NCBI GenBank assembly: GCA_029255685.2
Contig: CM055315.2
Span: forward strand, 71,515,681 to 71,579,680
Direction of reading: 5' to 3'
DNA from: Silene conica
Taxonomy: Eukaryota; Streptophyta; Magnoliopsida; Caryophyllales; Caryophyllaceae
Length of the DNA: 64,000 nucleotides
A program made the position numbers and the translations under genes. The notes under the pieces were generated by a model. The model saw only the letters and a list, made by a program, of their open reading frames with translations, was not told where the DNA came from and ran no database searches. Below, piece by piece: positions 33,174-45,995 of the stretch; the first letter of the stretch is position 1, and every line of letters starts with the position of its first letter.

Positions 33174-36100
33174 CTACAACTTAGGAACACATCTGATTCC
33201 CATGGAATTAATGTGCCCTTCATGCTTATCACGTGGTAATGCTTTTGTGAGAGGATCGGCTATGTTGTCATCCGTAGCTATCTTATCAATAAATATCTCC
33301 TTTTGCTCCACGTAATCTCTGATTAGATGAGCTTTCCGTTGTACATGTCTAGCTTTGTTGCTAAATTTATGCTCCTTAGCTTGGAAGATGGCACCTTTAT
33401 TGTCGCAATAAACGGTGATTGGGTCATTCGAACTAGGCACTACTGAGAGTCCTTGTAAGAATTGACGCATCCATATTGCTTCCTTAGCTGCTTCCGAGGC
33501 GGCATAGTACTCGGACTCAGTCGTAGAATCTGCAGTAACACTCTGTTTAGAACTTTTCCAGCTGACAGCAGCGCCATTAAGAGTAAAAACGAATCCAGAC
33601 TGAGATTTCGAGCCGTCTCGATCCGTTTGGAAGCTAGCATCTGCGTAACCCGTGGCGCAGAGCGTCGAGTCGCCTCCGTAAGTCAATCCCCAATCTTTAG
33701 TCCTCTGTAGGTACTTAAGAATGTTTTTCACGGCCATCCAGTGTTGTTCACCTTGATGAGCTTGGAATCGGCTTGTCATACTCAATGCATATGCAACGTC
33801 TGGACGTGTGCATATCATGGCATACATGATCGATCCTATAGCCGAAGCATAAGGAATTCGACTCATGCGCTCTTTCTCTTCCAATGTCTTAGCTTCTTGA
33901 GTTTTGCTCAAGTGAAGCCCAATAGTCATAGGAAGGAACCCCTTCTTGGAGTTCGTCATGCTGAATCTCTCTAGGATCTTATCTATATAAGACTCCTGAC
34001 TGAGAGACAACATCCGCCGTGATCTATCTCTGTAGATACGGATGCCCAAAATTCTTTGTGCCTCTCCCAGATCTTTCGTCTGGAAATGGTTTTTCAACCA
34101 TGCTTTAACCGAAGAAAGGAGAGGTATGTCATTCCCAATCAAGAGTATGTGATCGACATACAGTACTAGGAAGACAATCTTGCTCCCACTCGACTTGATA
34201 TAGAGACATGGTTCCTCGACTGATCGAATAAACCCATTCTCTTTTATCACTTGGTCGAAGCGATGATTCCAACTCCGTGATGCTTGCTTAAGTCCATAGA
34301 TGGAACGCTTAAGCTTGCAAACCTTCTTAGGATGTTCTGGATCAATAAAACCCTCGGGTTGTACCATGTACAACTCTTCCTCCAAATAACCGTTTAAGAA
34401 GGCGGTTTTAACGTCCATTTGCCAGATTTCATAATCGTGAAATGCCGCGATCGCTAAGATAATCCGAATGGAACGTAGCATGACTACGGGTGCAAAGATC
34501 TCATCGTAGTGCAAGCCTGGCACTTGAGTGAAACCTTTAGCAACTAGTCTTGCCTTATGGATATCTTGTTGTCCTTCCACGGCATGCTTTATCTTGTAAA
34601 GCCATTTGCATTGAAGGGGACGTACCTTTGCAGGTAGGTCCACAAGATCCCACACGTTGTTCTCATACATGGAGTCCATCTCGGATTGCATGGCTTCTAG
34701 CCATAGCTTTGAGTCAGAACTAGTCATGGCACCTTTATAGGTTGAGGGTTCATTACCCTCTAGGAGTAAGACGTCATCTATGTCACGTTCCTCGACCATA
34801 CCAATGTATCTGTCTGGAGGAATAGAGACTCTTCCCGACCTCCTAGGTTCCTCAGGAATATCTACCGCAGCCTCGGTTGAAGGAACTGTTTCCTCCAATG
34901 GTTGCTCGGTAGTTGGTTCTTGAATCTCCGATAAATCGAAGGTTCTATTACTCGACTTGTTCTCGAGAAATTCTTTCTCTAAGAACGTCGCACTAGCCGC
35001 AACAAAAACATGTTGTTCGGTTGGCGAGTAGAAGTAATGACCAAAAGTTCCTTTTGGATAGCCTATAAAGTATGTCTTTACCGATCGCGGGCCGAGCTTA
35101 TCCTCGTGTCTCCACTTGACATAAGCCTCGCAGCCCCAAACCCGAATAAAGGACAAGTTAGGGACCGTTCCCTTCCATAATTCATATGGAGTCTTGTCAA
35201 CAGCTTTAGACGGACTTCGGTTAAGTATTAGAGCGGCTGACAAAAGAGCATAGCCCCACAATGAATCAGGCACAACAGTGTGACTCGTCATGGATCGAAC
35301 CATATCAAGTAGAGTTCGATTTCTCCGTTCGAACACACCATTTAATTGTGGTGTTCCAGATGGAGTCAACTGTAGCACGGTGCCACAGTCTTTAAGGTGT
35401 TGATCAAACTCGTGTGAAATATACTCACCACCACGATCAGAACGTAGTGCTTTAATCTTTCTTCCCAGTTGGTTCTGTACCCGATTCTGGTATTCTTTGA
35501 ACTTGTCAAAGGATTCACTTTTATGTTTCTTCAAGTAGACATAGCCATATCTACTCAAATCATCCGTGAAAGTGCTGAAATACCTATAGCCTTCTTGTGC
35601 GTTGATCGACATAGGGCCACATACATTCGTATGTATGAGTCCTAATAGGTCGGCAGCGCGCATTCCAACACCTTTGAAGGAAATACGAGTCATCTTACCG
35701 ATGAGACATGATTCACACGTGCCATATGATTCGAAATCAAAGGCCGAGATAGCTCCATTCTGTATGAGCTGTTTTACGCGTTTCTCATTTATGTGTCCCA
35801 TACGACAATGCCATAGATAAGTTTGATCTTTGTCACCTACCTTTAATCTCTTGTTATTCACATGTAATATTTCGGTGGTTTGATCTAAAACATAAATTCC
35901 ATTCATGGAAACTGCCTTGCCATAAATCATATTGTGTAATGAGAAAATACAACTGTTATTTTCTATTACAAATGAAAAACCAAGTTTGTCAAGTGCAGAA
36001 AGTGAAATAATGTTTTTGGACAAACTAGGAACATAATAACAGTTATATAAAGATAACTCGAATCCACTTGGAAGCTGGATCACGTATGTTCCCCTCGAGA

Positions 36101-36968
36101 CTGCAGCAACACGTGCTCCATTCCCGACACGCAGGTCAACCTCACCCTTGATGAGGGGTTTTTGGTTTCGGAGGCCCTGCACATGATTACATAGATGAGA
36201 ACCACAACCAGTATCCAGTACCCAAGTTCCATAACTTGCATGGTTAATCTCGATCATGTGAATAAAAGAAGAAGAAGAAGAAGAAGACATACCAACAGGA
36301 ATAACGCGGCCTACTTTGATGTCCTCTCGATACACATGGCATGAGCGCCTCCAATGCCCAGTCTTGTGGCAATGGTGGCATTCCATGCTTGTATCCTTGC
36401 TCTTTGTCTTGCCCTGTGAGTTGCTCGACTCACCTGGCCCACTCTTAGTAAATCTTGGTTTCTTGAACCTCGGCTTACCTACTGCTAGGTCGCCCTGAGC
36501 TTTAGCTTTTCCCTTACCCTTACCCTTGCTGGAGATCATGAGAACATCCTGCTTCACGCTCCCACTTAATTTCAGATCCTTCTCGGTTTGTACGAGAAGG
36601 GAGTGGAGCTCATGAGGAGTCTTCTTCATGTCGTTCATGTAATAGTTGGCCCTAAAGAAGGCGAACCCATCATGAAGCGAATGAAGCATTCGATCAACGA
36701 TTATGTTCTCACTGATCTTGCAGTTTAGGGCCTCCAGTTTCTCGATATTCTCAATCATGTGAAGAATATGTGGGCTAACAGCTTGGCCCTTCTGGAGTTT
36801 CGCCTCAAAGAAGCGACAGGTATGCTCATAAGAAACGATCCTCGGAGCTTTCGAGAATTCGTTAGTGAGCGTGGTGAAAATCTTGTTTGCACCATGGGTA
36901 ATGAAGCGTCTTTGCAAATTGGATTCCATTGCATAGATGAGTATGTTCTTTATCGCACCCGCTTCCAT
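33174..36968 (-). pseudogene. Element C Gag-Pol, open for 1,264 codons but catalytically altered
   Basis: Numbered from ATG 36968: Gag end; CCHC knuckle 197-210; protease WVLDTG with D252; HHCC finger about 387-421; integrase 447-575; reverse transcriptase about 770-1000; RNase H to the end. In integrase the first catalytic Asp is Asn (N448 in HTNVCGP, codon 35627-35625) while D511 and E547 remain. In reverse transcriptase the YVDD box reads YVDH (937-940, codon 34151-34149). There are no stops. The upstream Gag part (36969-37213) is in another frame, so this ATG is probably internal. The product could not integrate or reverse transcribe normally. Confidence 0.92.
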
Positions 36969-37213
36969 GACGAAGTCGCTATGAGCGCGAACATCGTTAA
37001 CTCTAGCTCCAGTTCCTGGGTGTGCCGGAATGGGCTCAGTTAAGTACTTGAGCTTTCCGTCAGCAATGGCACCATTCCGTAGTGCTGCCTCCCAGTCAGA
37101 GAATTTTGACCCATCATTCCTCAGTCTAGTAGACTGATTTATGGAGCCATGAAGGCTTTTAGCCAGGATTCACGTGCTAGCTTGGCACTTGGAATTGGGT
37201 CTTCACCAGCCAT
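36969..37213 (-). pseudogene. Element C, displaced N-terminus of Gag
   Basis: On the minus strand ATG 37213-37211 opens MAGEDPIPSAKLARESWL, a plausible Gag start. It runs into a stop near 37138, and the Gag-like sequence goes on in the frame of the downstream open stretch, so a small deletion or insertion lies there. Confidence 0.7.
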
Positions 37214-38944
37214 TAGTTATACAGCAGTTTAATTGATCGTGTTCTACACTGAAAAAGAAGATAAAAACAAAACCATATAAGCAACTCGTTGTTATGATTT
37301 AAGTCTATATTAAATTGTATTTAAACTCGTAGACTCATGCATTTATATAATTGATCTCCCTCAAGAATTATATAAACGATCCCAAGACTCAATTTCCGTA
37401 TATTGATAAGCCCACAGCTTGGCTAATTCCACCGTTGGAACTCTTGGTCGATAGATTTCCGTAAATCCTATCTTTTAGTCCATCACAGTCGCTAGATAGT
37501 ATCGAGTGACTACGATGTTGAGATAAAATAAATCATCTGTTCCCACTTACCCGACGTAGAAGGGGTCATATTATGCCTACCGACGAAGAAGGGATTCATG
37601 GGAGTCTGATTTATAAAGACTAGTCTCAATTTTTGGTTATACGAGGAAGACCCCATCAACTTATATTTATCCATTTTAAGTGAACTAATATCTAGCATAT
37701 GCGTGAATGAATGAAATAAAGTGATGGCTTTGCATGTGACACGTGACATCTGTATTGTCACAGAAAACTAACGCGTAACCTCTACATGAGTCAGTTTTCA
37801 GGCATGTTATAAGTGGTTTGGTTTTAGGCGGAATATGATGCAAGCATAAAAATAAATGCAATAAACGTAAATAAAAGTCCTAGTGTGGCCTATCCTACCA
37901 AAATAAACATAAAACAACTTTGGAATCCACCGTTGGACCCTAGAAGCTTGTCTTGATGTTCCATCTTGGTCTTTGCAATGGGAGTGAGCATCCGGTCTCC
38001 GCCTTTGGTCTTCACAAAATTACTAATTTAAATTACAAATATAACCCTATTTATATTCTAATTTAAATACAAAAGTAATTACATGGCAAAAACCCAAAAC
38101 GGAGATACAAGATCTCAAAATTACAAACAAGACTGTGTTCAATCATTACGGTAACACAATTTTCTAAGGCCATACTAAGTTACAACTGCTTGCAAAATTA
38201 AATACGTTATAGAAAGCATTCTAAAGGCATTCAACAAGACGATAAATAAAATGCATCAACTAAAATTAAAATTCATTCATGACATAATACTGTTATTATG
38301 ATTAACAATTTTTTTTACCAAACCACCTTTACGGGATTAAAATTATGTGATTATACTGTTTTAACCACTTTAATTTTTAATAAATTTATAATCCATTATC
38401 TTAAACCGTTTTAAAATAATATGTATCATGCGAGAGTGAACCGTTTCACAAAAAATAATATACTATTTCCGTATACAGTATATTATTAAAGGTCATGGGA
38501 AAAAAAAACAAGTTATTTTCGAAAAATAAATCGACTGTTTCAGGGATGAGGTCGACCGACCTGCAAACAAAAAAAAAATTCTGAAACAGCAGAATGGTCG
38601 ACCGACCACAAACACAGGAAACCGAGTTTCTGAAAAACGCAAAATTGATGTACTTGAAATCAAAACAAGTTTTTACCTTTGATTCAAAACGTGTAAATCA
38701 ATTTTAAACAGCAACAAGGGTTCACATATTGCCAAGAATATCGATTAATTAACAATATGTAAACAAAAATAGAAAACAAGATCGATTATACAAAAGAAAT
38801 TGCCGAAAAACAGAAACCCTAGGCGGGAGGTGGTCGACCGACCACAATAATGGGTCGACCGACCCACACGACAGACAGAAACGATTTTCAAAGATTTTAA
38901 ATTAAAACTTATGAAAAACACAAAAGTAAAATTTCGAGGCCTTG
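37214..38944 (-). other. Leader of copia element C
   Basis: A 1.7-kb non-coding leader between the primer site and gag. It contains GTCGACCGACC palindromes near 38550, 38597, 38830 and 38852. Confidence 0.6.
38548..38870. repeat. GGTCGACCGACC palindrome cluster in the element C leader
   Basis: Four copies of GGTCGACCGACC or close variants. They resemble the palindromes of the chromovirus LTR and of the solo LTRs. Confidence 0.8.
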
Positions 38945-38957
38945 GCTCTGTTACCAC
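38945..38957 (-). promoter_or_regulatory. Primer binding site of element C
   Basis: On the minus strand TGGTAACAGAGCC follows the 5' LTR after one or two bases. It matches the initiator-Met site except for one base. Confidence 0.85.
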
Positions 38958-38958
38958 T

Positions 38959-39947
38959 TGTGGGGAATATAGCATGTATTCGCCCTGAAACATGAAGGAT
39001 TATAACGAATTTTACAGTTGTGAATTATGGTCATAAGATAATTAAAAACATGAAAAGAATACAATCTTTGGTCCTTGTGCTAAAGGCCTAAGAACAGGAA
39101 TTAAAACAAATTCCCTCCTATAACTTGCACCCAAGACTTGATTGAGACGATGCCGCGTGTGCTAGAAATACTCTCCAATTGCCTTGAAATTTGGGGAGAG
39201 CTTTTGTGAGTTTTGATGTGAGATCTGAGTTTTGGGAAAAGAATGTTCTCAAAACCCTAATTCTTGAGATTATGAATTAACCAGTGTCTGGCAAAAGGAG
39301 AAGGACTCTCCTTTTGTAGCCTCATGGGTCGGCCGAACGGTTAGGGTAAGAGTTGGCTTTTTCCACTCTTACCTTATTCCTTTGCGTGATTCGACCCGTT
39401 TTGCTAAAAATATAATTCGCGGGTTTTATTTATAAATCGCATACATGTTATCAGATATTAATGTAGTCGATGTATTAATAATGGTCTGATAAAATTACGA
39501 TATTGTATAATTACCCAAATTAATATAACTGTCTATATTAATACGCGAATACAATATTTAATTAAATATAACCGTTTATATTTAATTTACGAATTAATCA
39601 TGTAATCCGTATTAGCTAAAATTATTTAATCCGTATTAAATAATAATTTCAACATCTTATTAACTAATTTAATAGTCAATACCTCTGACTAACTGTTTAG
39701 TCGTATCCGGCATAAATGTGACGGTATTTTCATACCTTCACATCTCTCAAACGTGTCCTATAGGTGTGACGTATAGGGACCACTTGATCACCGCCATCCG
39801 TATGACAATAACGTCAAACTTATCTAGCAAGCCAACCGTTATTGATAAACGTGGATCAACTGATAATAATACTGAAGTATGCCCTTGTCATCCTTTAAGA
39901 GATTTAGTAAGTCATTGTACTAACTGTCAAGGACACCAGCCCCAACA
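38959..39947 (-). repeat. 5' LTR of copia element C
   Basis: A 989-bp direct repeat of 31322-32310. Confidence 0.94.
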
Positions 39948-39952
39948 GTTTT

Positions 39953-40513
39953 GCACATGATCAACGCTCCGAGCGATAAATTTGCCAGTCGCAGTCGAAA
40001 GTGTGTTTTTATGGGGTATCCTTCCGGACAAAAGGGATGGTATTTATATGATATGGATCGATGAGATTTCTTTGTGTCTCGGGATGTGAAATTCTATGAA
40101 GATAATTTCCCATTTAAAAATGTTTCTCCAAGCACTATGCAATCTGATGTCGTGGCTCTTACAGGGGATAATGATGTTATTATTAATTGGGACAATGATT
40201 ATGGGGACCCCACTGAGCCTGCTGTGTCGGCTGAAGTGCCACAAACTCCACCGAATGTTTCCCCTAGCTCGCAAGTCTCCAGCCCGTCACCTTCACAACC
40301 TCTTATGGGGCGAGGGCAGCGAAACAGAGTGCCGAATCGTAACTTGAATGATTTTATTCTCGACATGGACAGTGATGAGAGCAACGAAGACAGTCCATCC
40401 AGTGCATCTCGGCTTCTTGTCACGTCTTCTCCCTCAGGTACTCCTTATCCTCTTGCGAATTATTTATCTTGTCACAAATTTTCCACTCCATACCGATCCT
40501 ACTTAGCCGCACT
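39953..40513 (+). pseudogene. Ale-type element: integrase C-terminus and linker
   Basis: The frame resumes with KCVFMGYPSGQKGWYLYD and, after a TGA near 40061-40063, DFFVSRDVKFYEDNFPF, typical of the end of copia integrase. An acidic and Pro/Ser-rich linker follows (PQTPPNVSPSS, GRGQRNRVPNRNLNDF). Element D interrupts it at 40514. Confidence 0.88.
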
Positions 40514-41725
40514 TGTTGGGGAATGTGTGTCCTCAACAATGGTGCGATAACGACAGTGATAAAATCATTGTCATGAATCTTATGAAATGAATATGCAAGG
40601 GACGATCCAATATTGATTTAGTCAACTGACCAACATTAATCGGTAATGATTGGCTGACTAGAGTTTAACATTACTGTCGTATGACGGTGGTGGTCAGTTG
40701 ATCCCTTTAGGTCACACCTCTAGGACTGACCCCTTAAACGTATATTGATTAATTGTATAGGATACAGATTGATCGATATTCTTAAAACCGTATATTGAGA
40801 AATTAGAGGTTGAATCTTAAAGTAAGATTTATACTTGAAATTGAAATGTATCAATTGTCAAATGTTAATCGGTATTTATGAAATATCGAGATTAGTATAA
40901 TGAATGGTTCATGGTTATGACAAACGTTGTTAACATATCGTATCGACGATTATTACGATAACCATATGTTGGGACAGTGATTTCGAATCACTCAATGATT
41001 TGTTAAATGTGATTTAATTAATTTAGAAATATAATTTACGTGATAAATTTATATTTCAAATTAATACAATTGTCATGTCACATAAGATGTTACGTAATTG
41101 TACAAATTATAAAACGTAAAATGAAAGTACATCTTACGTTTATAAATGCCGGTTTTAGTGGTAATGTTTTATGGGTTGATATATGATATTAATACCCTAA
41201 AAACATATTGAGTAAATAGCCTTAATACCTAAGGTTATGTGCAAGACACAAATTGACTCTTTCACTACCCTAGACCTTGTGTCTCACGGCCAAACCCAAC
41301 CCCAACCATCCCATTCTATAAATATGTCATAACACACATATTCAAAGACTAATGAAAACCTAGCATCTTTCTAGTGTGAGAAAGTTTACTACAACCTCAA
41401 TAATATTATCTTCATAATATTATCTATAATACTACCATTAGTATTAGTGTACGGTTTTGACCTAAATCCGACTCCTAGCTCGGGTTCGGTTTCGGGTTCG
41501 ATTTAAGGGTAAGTCTTGGTGCGCACTCATTGGAGGCAAGCTTACTTGGTTGCTCTTGGAGGATCGTCCTTAGCATATTTCGAACCGGTTGTAAGAATAC
41601 GATTCTCATTATTTCCGCTTTTATTTTGCATGCATAAGATCGACTAGTTTAATATGAGATTAATTAGTATATTAGTAAGACTAATAATATGAACTAGCTA
41701 GTATGACTACCTAAGAGTTCCAACA
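40514..41725 (+). repeat. 5' LTR of element D
   Basis: It starts TGTTGGGGAATG and ends GTTCCAACA. A TATA box (TATAAATA, 41317-41324) follows a C/A-rich stretch. Confidence 0.95.
41317..41324 (+). promoter_or_regulatory. TATA box of the element D LTR
   Basis: TATAAATA, kept in the 3' LTR at 48210-48217, followed by the stretch from which the RNA probably starts. Confidence 0.6.
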
Positions 41726-41727
41726 AG

Positions 41728-41739
41728 TGGTATCAGAGC
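41728..41739 (+). promoter_or_regulatory. Primer binding site of element D
   Basis: TGGTATCAGAGC starts two bases after the 5' LTR. Confidence 0.93.
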
Positions 41740-44093
41740 ATGTATACTTTCTGGTCTTAAAATAGTTTTAAGTCATTTTGATGATTTATGGAATAATATT
41801 GTTCAATATTGTAATTAAAATGTTTAATTAGTGCCAAAAATCGGTTAAAAATGTTTTTATTTGGGAAAAATAGCTAAATAATGTTTCTGGCCATGAATTT
41901 TAAATATGTTCTCACATGCATTTAACATATTATGAATATATAATTTTTGAAATTATTGAAAGTTTTATGCATGGTTTATGATTTTTAATGGTTAAATAGT
42001 CATAAAATGAGTTAAATATGGGATAAATAGTTATATTATGAATTTAACTATAAAAATTTTTGTAGATGTCACATGCAATATTTAAAATATATGATGAATT
42101 TTCCAGAAATTTTTCGTTAATATTGCATGAATATTGATTTTTATCGTAAAAATCGTAATATTAGTGACATATTTTAGCTTAAATAGTTTAAGTTCGAATT
42201 TGACCATAAAAATTTAATAAAGTGTCACATATATTATTTCTAGCATGCATGTGAATTTTGAGCTTTTAATCTCGAATATTGCATGAGAAATGATTTTAAT
42301 CGGTAAAATCGCGTAATATATGACACGAATTATTAAAAATAGTAAATGTTGCTTAAATGGTCCGAAAAATTCACCCATATTAGTCATATTATGTATGATC
42401 ATCAACATATTTTTAATTAGTGCCAAAAGTTTCTGAAACTTTAAGTTTTAATTTTAAAAGTTAAAATTGATATTGAGTGTTTAAGGAGTCATAATCATTA
42501 CTTTATTTTCAGACCTTAAACAGTGCTTTTCAGCCTTATTTTTCTGCATTTTCAGATGCTTTGAGTGTCTAGGAAGATGTAAAAATTATATTGGTATTTT
42601 ATTTCATAATTTTTTGAAGTAGTTTTGATTTTTTCGAAATATTATGCTTATTATAGGGCTATTTTACGAAATAAATGGTGTATTTCGAAAATATTTGAGT
42701 TTTAAGGATCTGAAATTTTAGAAAATTTGCAGTATGTTCAAAATTTTGAATTTTGAATTTTCGAAATTTTTATGACTCGTTTGATTATTTTAATGCTATT
42801 TCCCGTAAAACCGATTAAAACCGAACAATATTAAAATAAGTTAAGTTAATTTTCGAAATTTGAGTAAGACTAAATTTTGAATCCTAAAATGTGTTAGGAA
42901 ACTTAACTAAATCATGAATAGTGATTCATAAAGTGATTAGTGATTTTAAAATTGTTTAAATCACGTTATTCCATAAAACCGTGTTATTACGAATAACGAT
43001 ATTTAAAACGTGTTTAAATAGGACGATTTGGCTTAGGTTTTGCATTTTACATAAGCATTGCATATTTAATTATTGTTTATGAATGTCATAATTTTATTTA
43101 CGTAATTTTGAATTATGTAATATACTTAGTATGACCTTAGATTTTAATCGATATTTCCCGTAATGTAAGGGTTTATCGATTCGGTTGTAATTTAATGTGA
43201 TCTCGTATCACTTTATTTTATTGTTTTATTTTATTTTATAATGTATAAAATAGATAGAAAATTTGTAATTATTTGTAATTCCGGAGATCCTTGAAGTCGG
43301 TGCCATTTCGGAAAGGAGTTCCGACCAAGACGGAGTCTGCCTTGGGATGCGTGCCGCGTGTGAAGTTCAAGGGACCAAAGGAGTTGGTTTCCGAATTTGT
43401 AATTTACTTTATTTTCTATTTTAGGAAAGGCCATACTAGGGTTTTTATTTATGCTTTTAAGTTTTTATGCTTATTTCGCTTGCATGCATAGCCAAATCGT
43501 CATCCAAACATCATGCATTTCATCGATTTTATCGACCGTGTCAATTAATTTATCGATAATTCACCGACTTAGTTCACTTAAAGGAGATAGATAATAAATT
43601 GACAAGATCTCTTACGTTATTTAAAAATCGAGACATAGCCTTACCAAAAAGTAAAGGACCCGCGAAGGATCTTCTTCATAAGGGAGTAGGCTCGGCTAAA
43701 CCGGGGTGCAAACCTTATAACGTTGGTGAAGTGGGGTAATGTGATTACTTATTCTTGAAATTTGGTTGATCTCGACGAAGGTATTCGAGCCACCGTAGTG
43801 GTAATAAGTTCGGGCTAAGATAAGAATTAGTGTAATTTTATCGACCGAGAGTTCTAAAAGTAGAATTGATTAAGGGGTTAATCTACCGAGTCATATTAAT
43901 GAGGGATGTATCGGCTAAACCGTGCCCGAGTTAGTATGTATTTGGGTCTCGGGATCATTTACTTAATTGGGTAAGAGATCATTAAGTAGATGCATAACTT
44001 TTTTAAAAATTTACAAGTTTATTTATTAAAACGATAATTGTGTTTTAATTCCTTATTTTTATTTGTAGTTCATATTTCGACTTGCAACCATCA
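41740..44093 (+). other. Long non-coding leader of element D
   Basis: About 2.3 kb. Between about 41870 and 42420 degenerate units of roughly 120-150 bases repeat the words GTCACAT, ATTGCATGA, GATTTTNATCG and CGTAATAT. Around 43280-43400 a G-rich stretch reads like part of a spliced leader. No coding frame. Confidence 0.6.
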
Positions 44094-44885
44094 ATGGCTA
44101 ATAACGCTCCTCAACTCCCACATCACGTTTCATGGCTCCAATCTTTCATGAATCGTTGCAAGCTTAGGAAGCAAGGCACCAATTTTAAAGATTGGGAATC
44201 CCAATTACTTTTAGCAGCGGAAGGTGACAATAAGATTTGTTTCCTTACAAGAGCTGCTCCTCCTATTCCTACTGCTCACTCCACGATTGAGACTCGTGAG
44301 GCCTATGAGGCCTATATGAAGGAGTCAGATATTCTTAGAGACATAATCATTTTCACTTTGGAGCCGGATCTCCGAGACAGAATGATTGTGTTTGGCACGG
44401 CAAATGAGATTTACACCAAGCTAAAGAATATATTTTATAAAACTCCTAGAACTTTGCTTCATGAAGTAATTTCTGCATGGTTTGACCCAAATTCATATAA
44501 GGATGAATCTATAAGTTCTCATGTGATTAAGTCGGTTGTTCCATCTGAAGTCTTGCAAATTCAAAAGGTGCAAGCTCCTGACTATGTCATAATAGATCGA
44601 ATTCTTCGCTTCCTTGATATGCCTTTACGGGCAGAGAGGGAGCTAGGACTTATTCGAAGTACCGAGAAGAATACACTTAATCTTGAGAATAGGAGCAATA
44701 GGAAGCATGAAAGGAGAAATGGTAAAGGAAAGGGTAAAATGACATCCATGAACACATCATCTTCAAAAGTTGAAAATAAATGCCATTATTGCATGAAGAT
44801 AGGGTATTGGAAACGGAATTGTCCAATGCATTTGGCCGACCTAAAGCTTGAAAAGTTCACTCTTTTGGTAATAATTCTTGTTTAA
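44094..44885 (+). CDS. Gag of element D
   Basis: From ATG 44094 the 263-residue frame gives a copia Gag: WLQSFMNRCKLRKQGTNFKDWESQL at the start (here quoted as WLQSFMNRCK and FKDWESQL), a middle with EPDLRDRMIVFGTANEIYTKL and APDYVIIDRILRFL, a basic GKGKGK stretch, and a knuckle at about 230-243. The knuckle keeps its three Cys but has Tyr in place of His (CHYCMKIGYWKRNC), which should weaken zinc binding. Nothing of pol follows. It would package RNA into particles that need another element's enzymes. Confidence 0.82.
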   Translation: MANNAPQLPHHVSWLQSFMNRCKLRKQGTNFKDWESQLLLAAEGDNKICFLTRAAPPIPTAHSTIETREAYEAYMKESDILRDIIIFTLEPDLRDRMIVFGTANEIYTKLKNIFYKTPRTLLHEVISAWFDPNSYKDESISSHVIKSVVPSEVLQIQKVQAPDYVIIDRILRFLDMPLRAERELGLIRSTEKNTLNLENRSNRKHERRNGKGKGKMTSMNTSSSKVENKCHYCMKIGYWKRNCPMHLADLKLEKFTLLVIILV

Positions 44886-45860
44886 ACTCATGTTATAAGA
44901 TTAACCTTTGTATAATGATACAAGTTGTTAATATTAACCCTTTTTAATTGTTTTAAAGGGACTCCTTCCAAGATCTAGGGCAAGGAGAAAGGAAAGGAGA
45001 GCTTGAAGCTCATTCCATGGATGGCTAAGGTAGCATCCAAGATTGAAGACATGAAGAGCATGACTCTAATTTTCATTTGATGTCTTCTTTCTTTTTGCAT
45101 TTTAATTTAAGAACTTTGTATTTCTTGTACGACAAGAATCTTGTTGAAACAATGGTTGTAATAGTGGTGACTTGGTTTTCAACCCAAGTCATCCTTTTGT
45201 TCTTAATCAAACATGTTTGGTTGTTTTAAAATGCTATTATAACATGAATTGATACGATTTTCATAAATCGTAATAAAGTACCTTGAATGATTCAATGTAC
45301 GGAAGAAATGATAGGATCATTATAAAAGTAATACGACTTACTTAAAAACAAGAATTGCATCCCGTGAAATACTTCAAATTCAAACATAAGAACATCAGTT
45401 CATTATAAGATTTTCACCTTAAATGAAAGAATATGTTAATATCTCAATACTCAAAATTAATTCTTTATCCAATACATTGTTGACGGGCGAAAATGCTATC
45501 CTTCTTAAATAACGGTTATTTTAAAGGATAGAGTGGGAGAAATTCAACGCCCGTAAACCAATGAAATAAACATAGGATCTTAGAGAAGAGTCCTATAAGG
45601 AGTCCTTAAGAAGAACTCTAAAAGATTGGATAGAAGAAACTACGAGAGGACACAGAAGAAACTACGCGAGGACACAAAAGGGAAAAGTTCCATATGTTGT
45701 CATTAGTTCCTAGAGAGGACAAAGGGAACCGCGAGTGTTAACAGAAGGAAATCGTTTCCATGATGTTAATGTTTCTGTTTTATAAAGATAATAGAGGAGA
45801 AATCGTCTCCCGTTCTCATGATAATACTAAGATTCTTTCCGTGGGAAGGAAAATGAGGAT

Positions 45861-45995
45861 GAAATGTTGTTCATAGCGAGTTGAGAAAATGTTTGAAGTA
45901 AATCAAAATGAAATGTTCATTATGAGTTGAGAAAATGTTTGAAGTAAATCAAAATGAAATGTTCATTACGAGTTGAGAAGATGTTTGAAGATGTT
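45861..45995 (+). repeat. Tandem repeat, three units of about 50 bp
   Basis: GAAATGTTCATTA followed by GAGTTGAGAA and ATGTTTGAAG recurs three times with small changes. Confidence 0.85.

Larger units (their letters stand above)
31322..39947 (-). mobile_element. Copia element C, full-length, minus strand
   Basis: Target duplication GTTTT is perfect (31317-31321 and 39948-39952). LTRs are 989 bp each (31322-32310 and 38959-39947), with about 21 differences by eye. On its own strand it starts TGTTGGGG and ends CCCCACA. The minus-strand gag-pol is open over 1,264 codons, but key catalytic residues have changed and the gag start is frameshifted. It lies inside the Ale integrase. Confidence 0.95.

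Noticed and set aside
40044-40274. Short minus-strand frames over the Ale integrase linker
   Set aside because: They are shadows of the plus-strand frame and have no family features.
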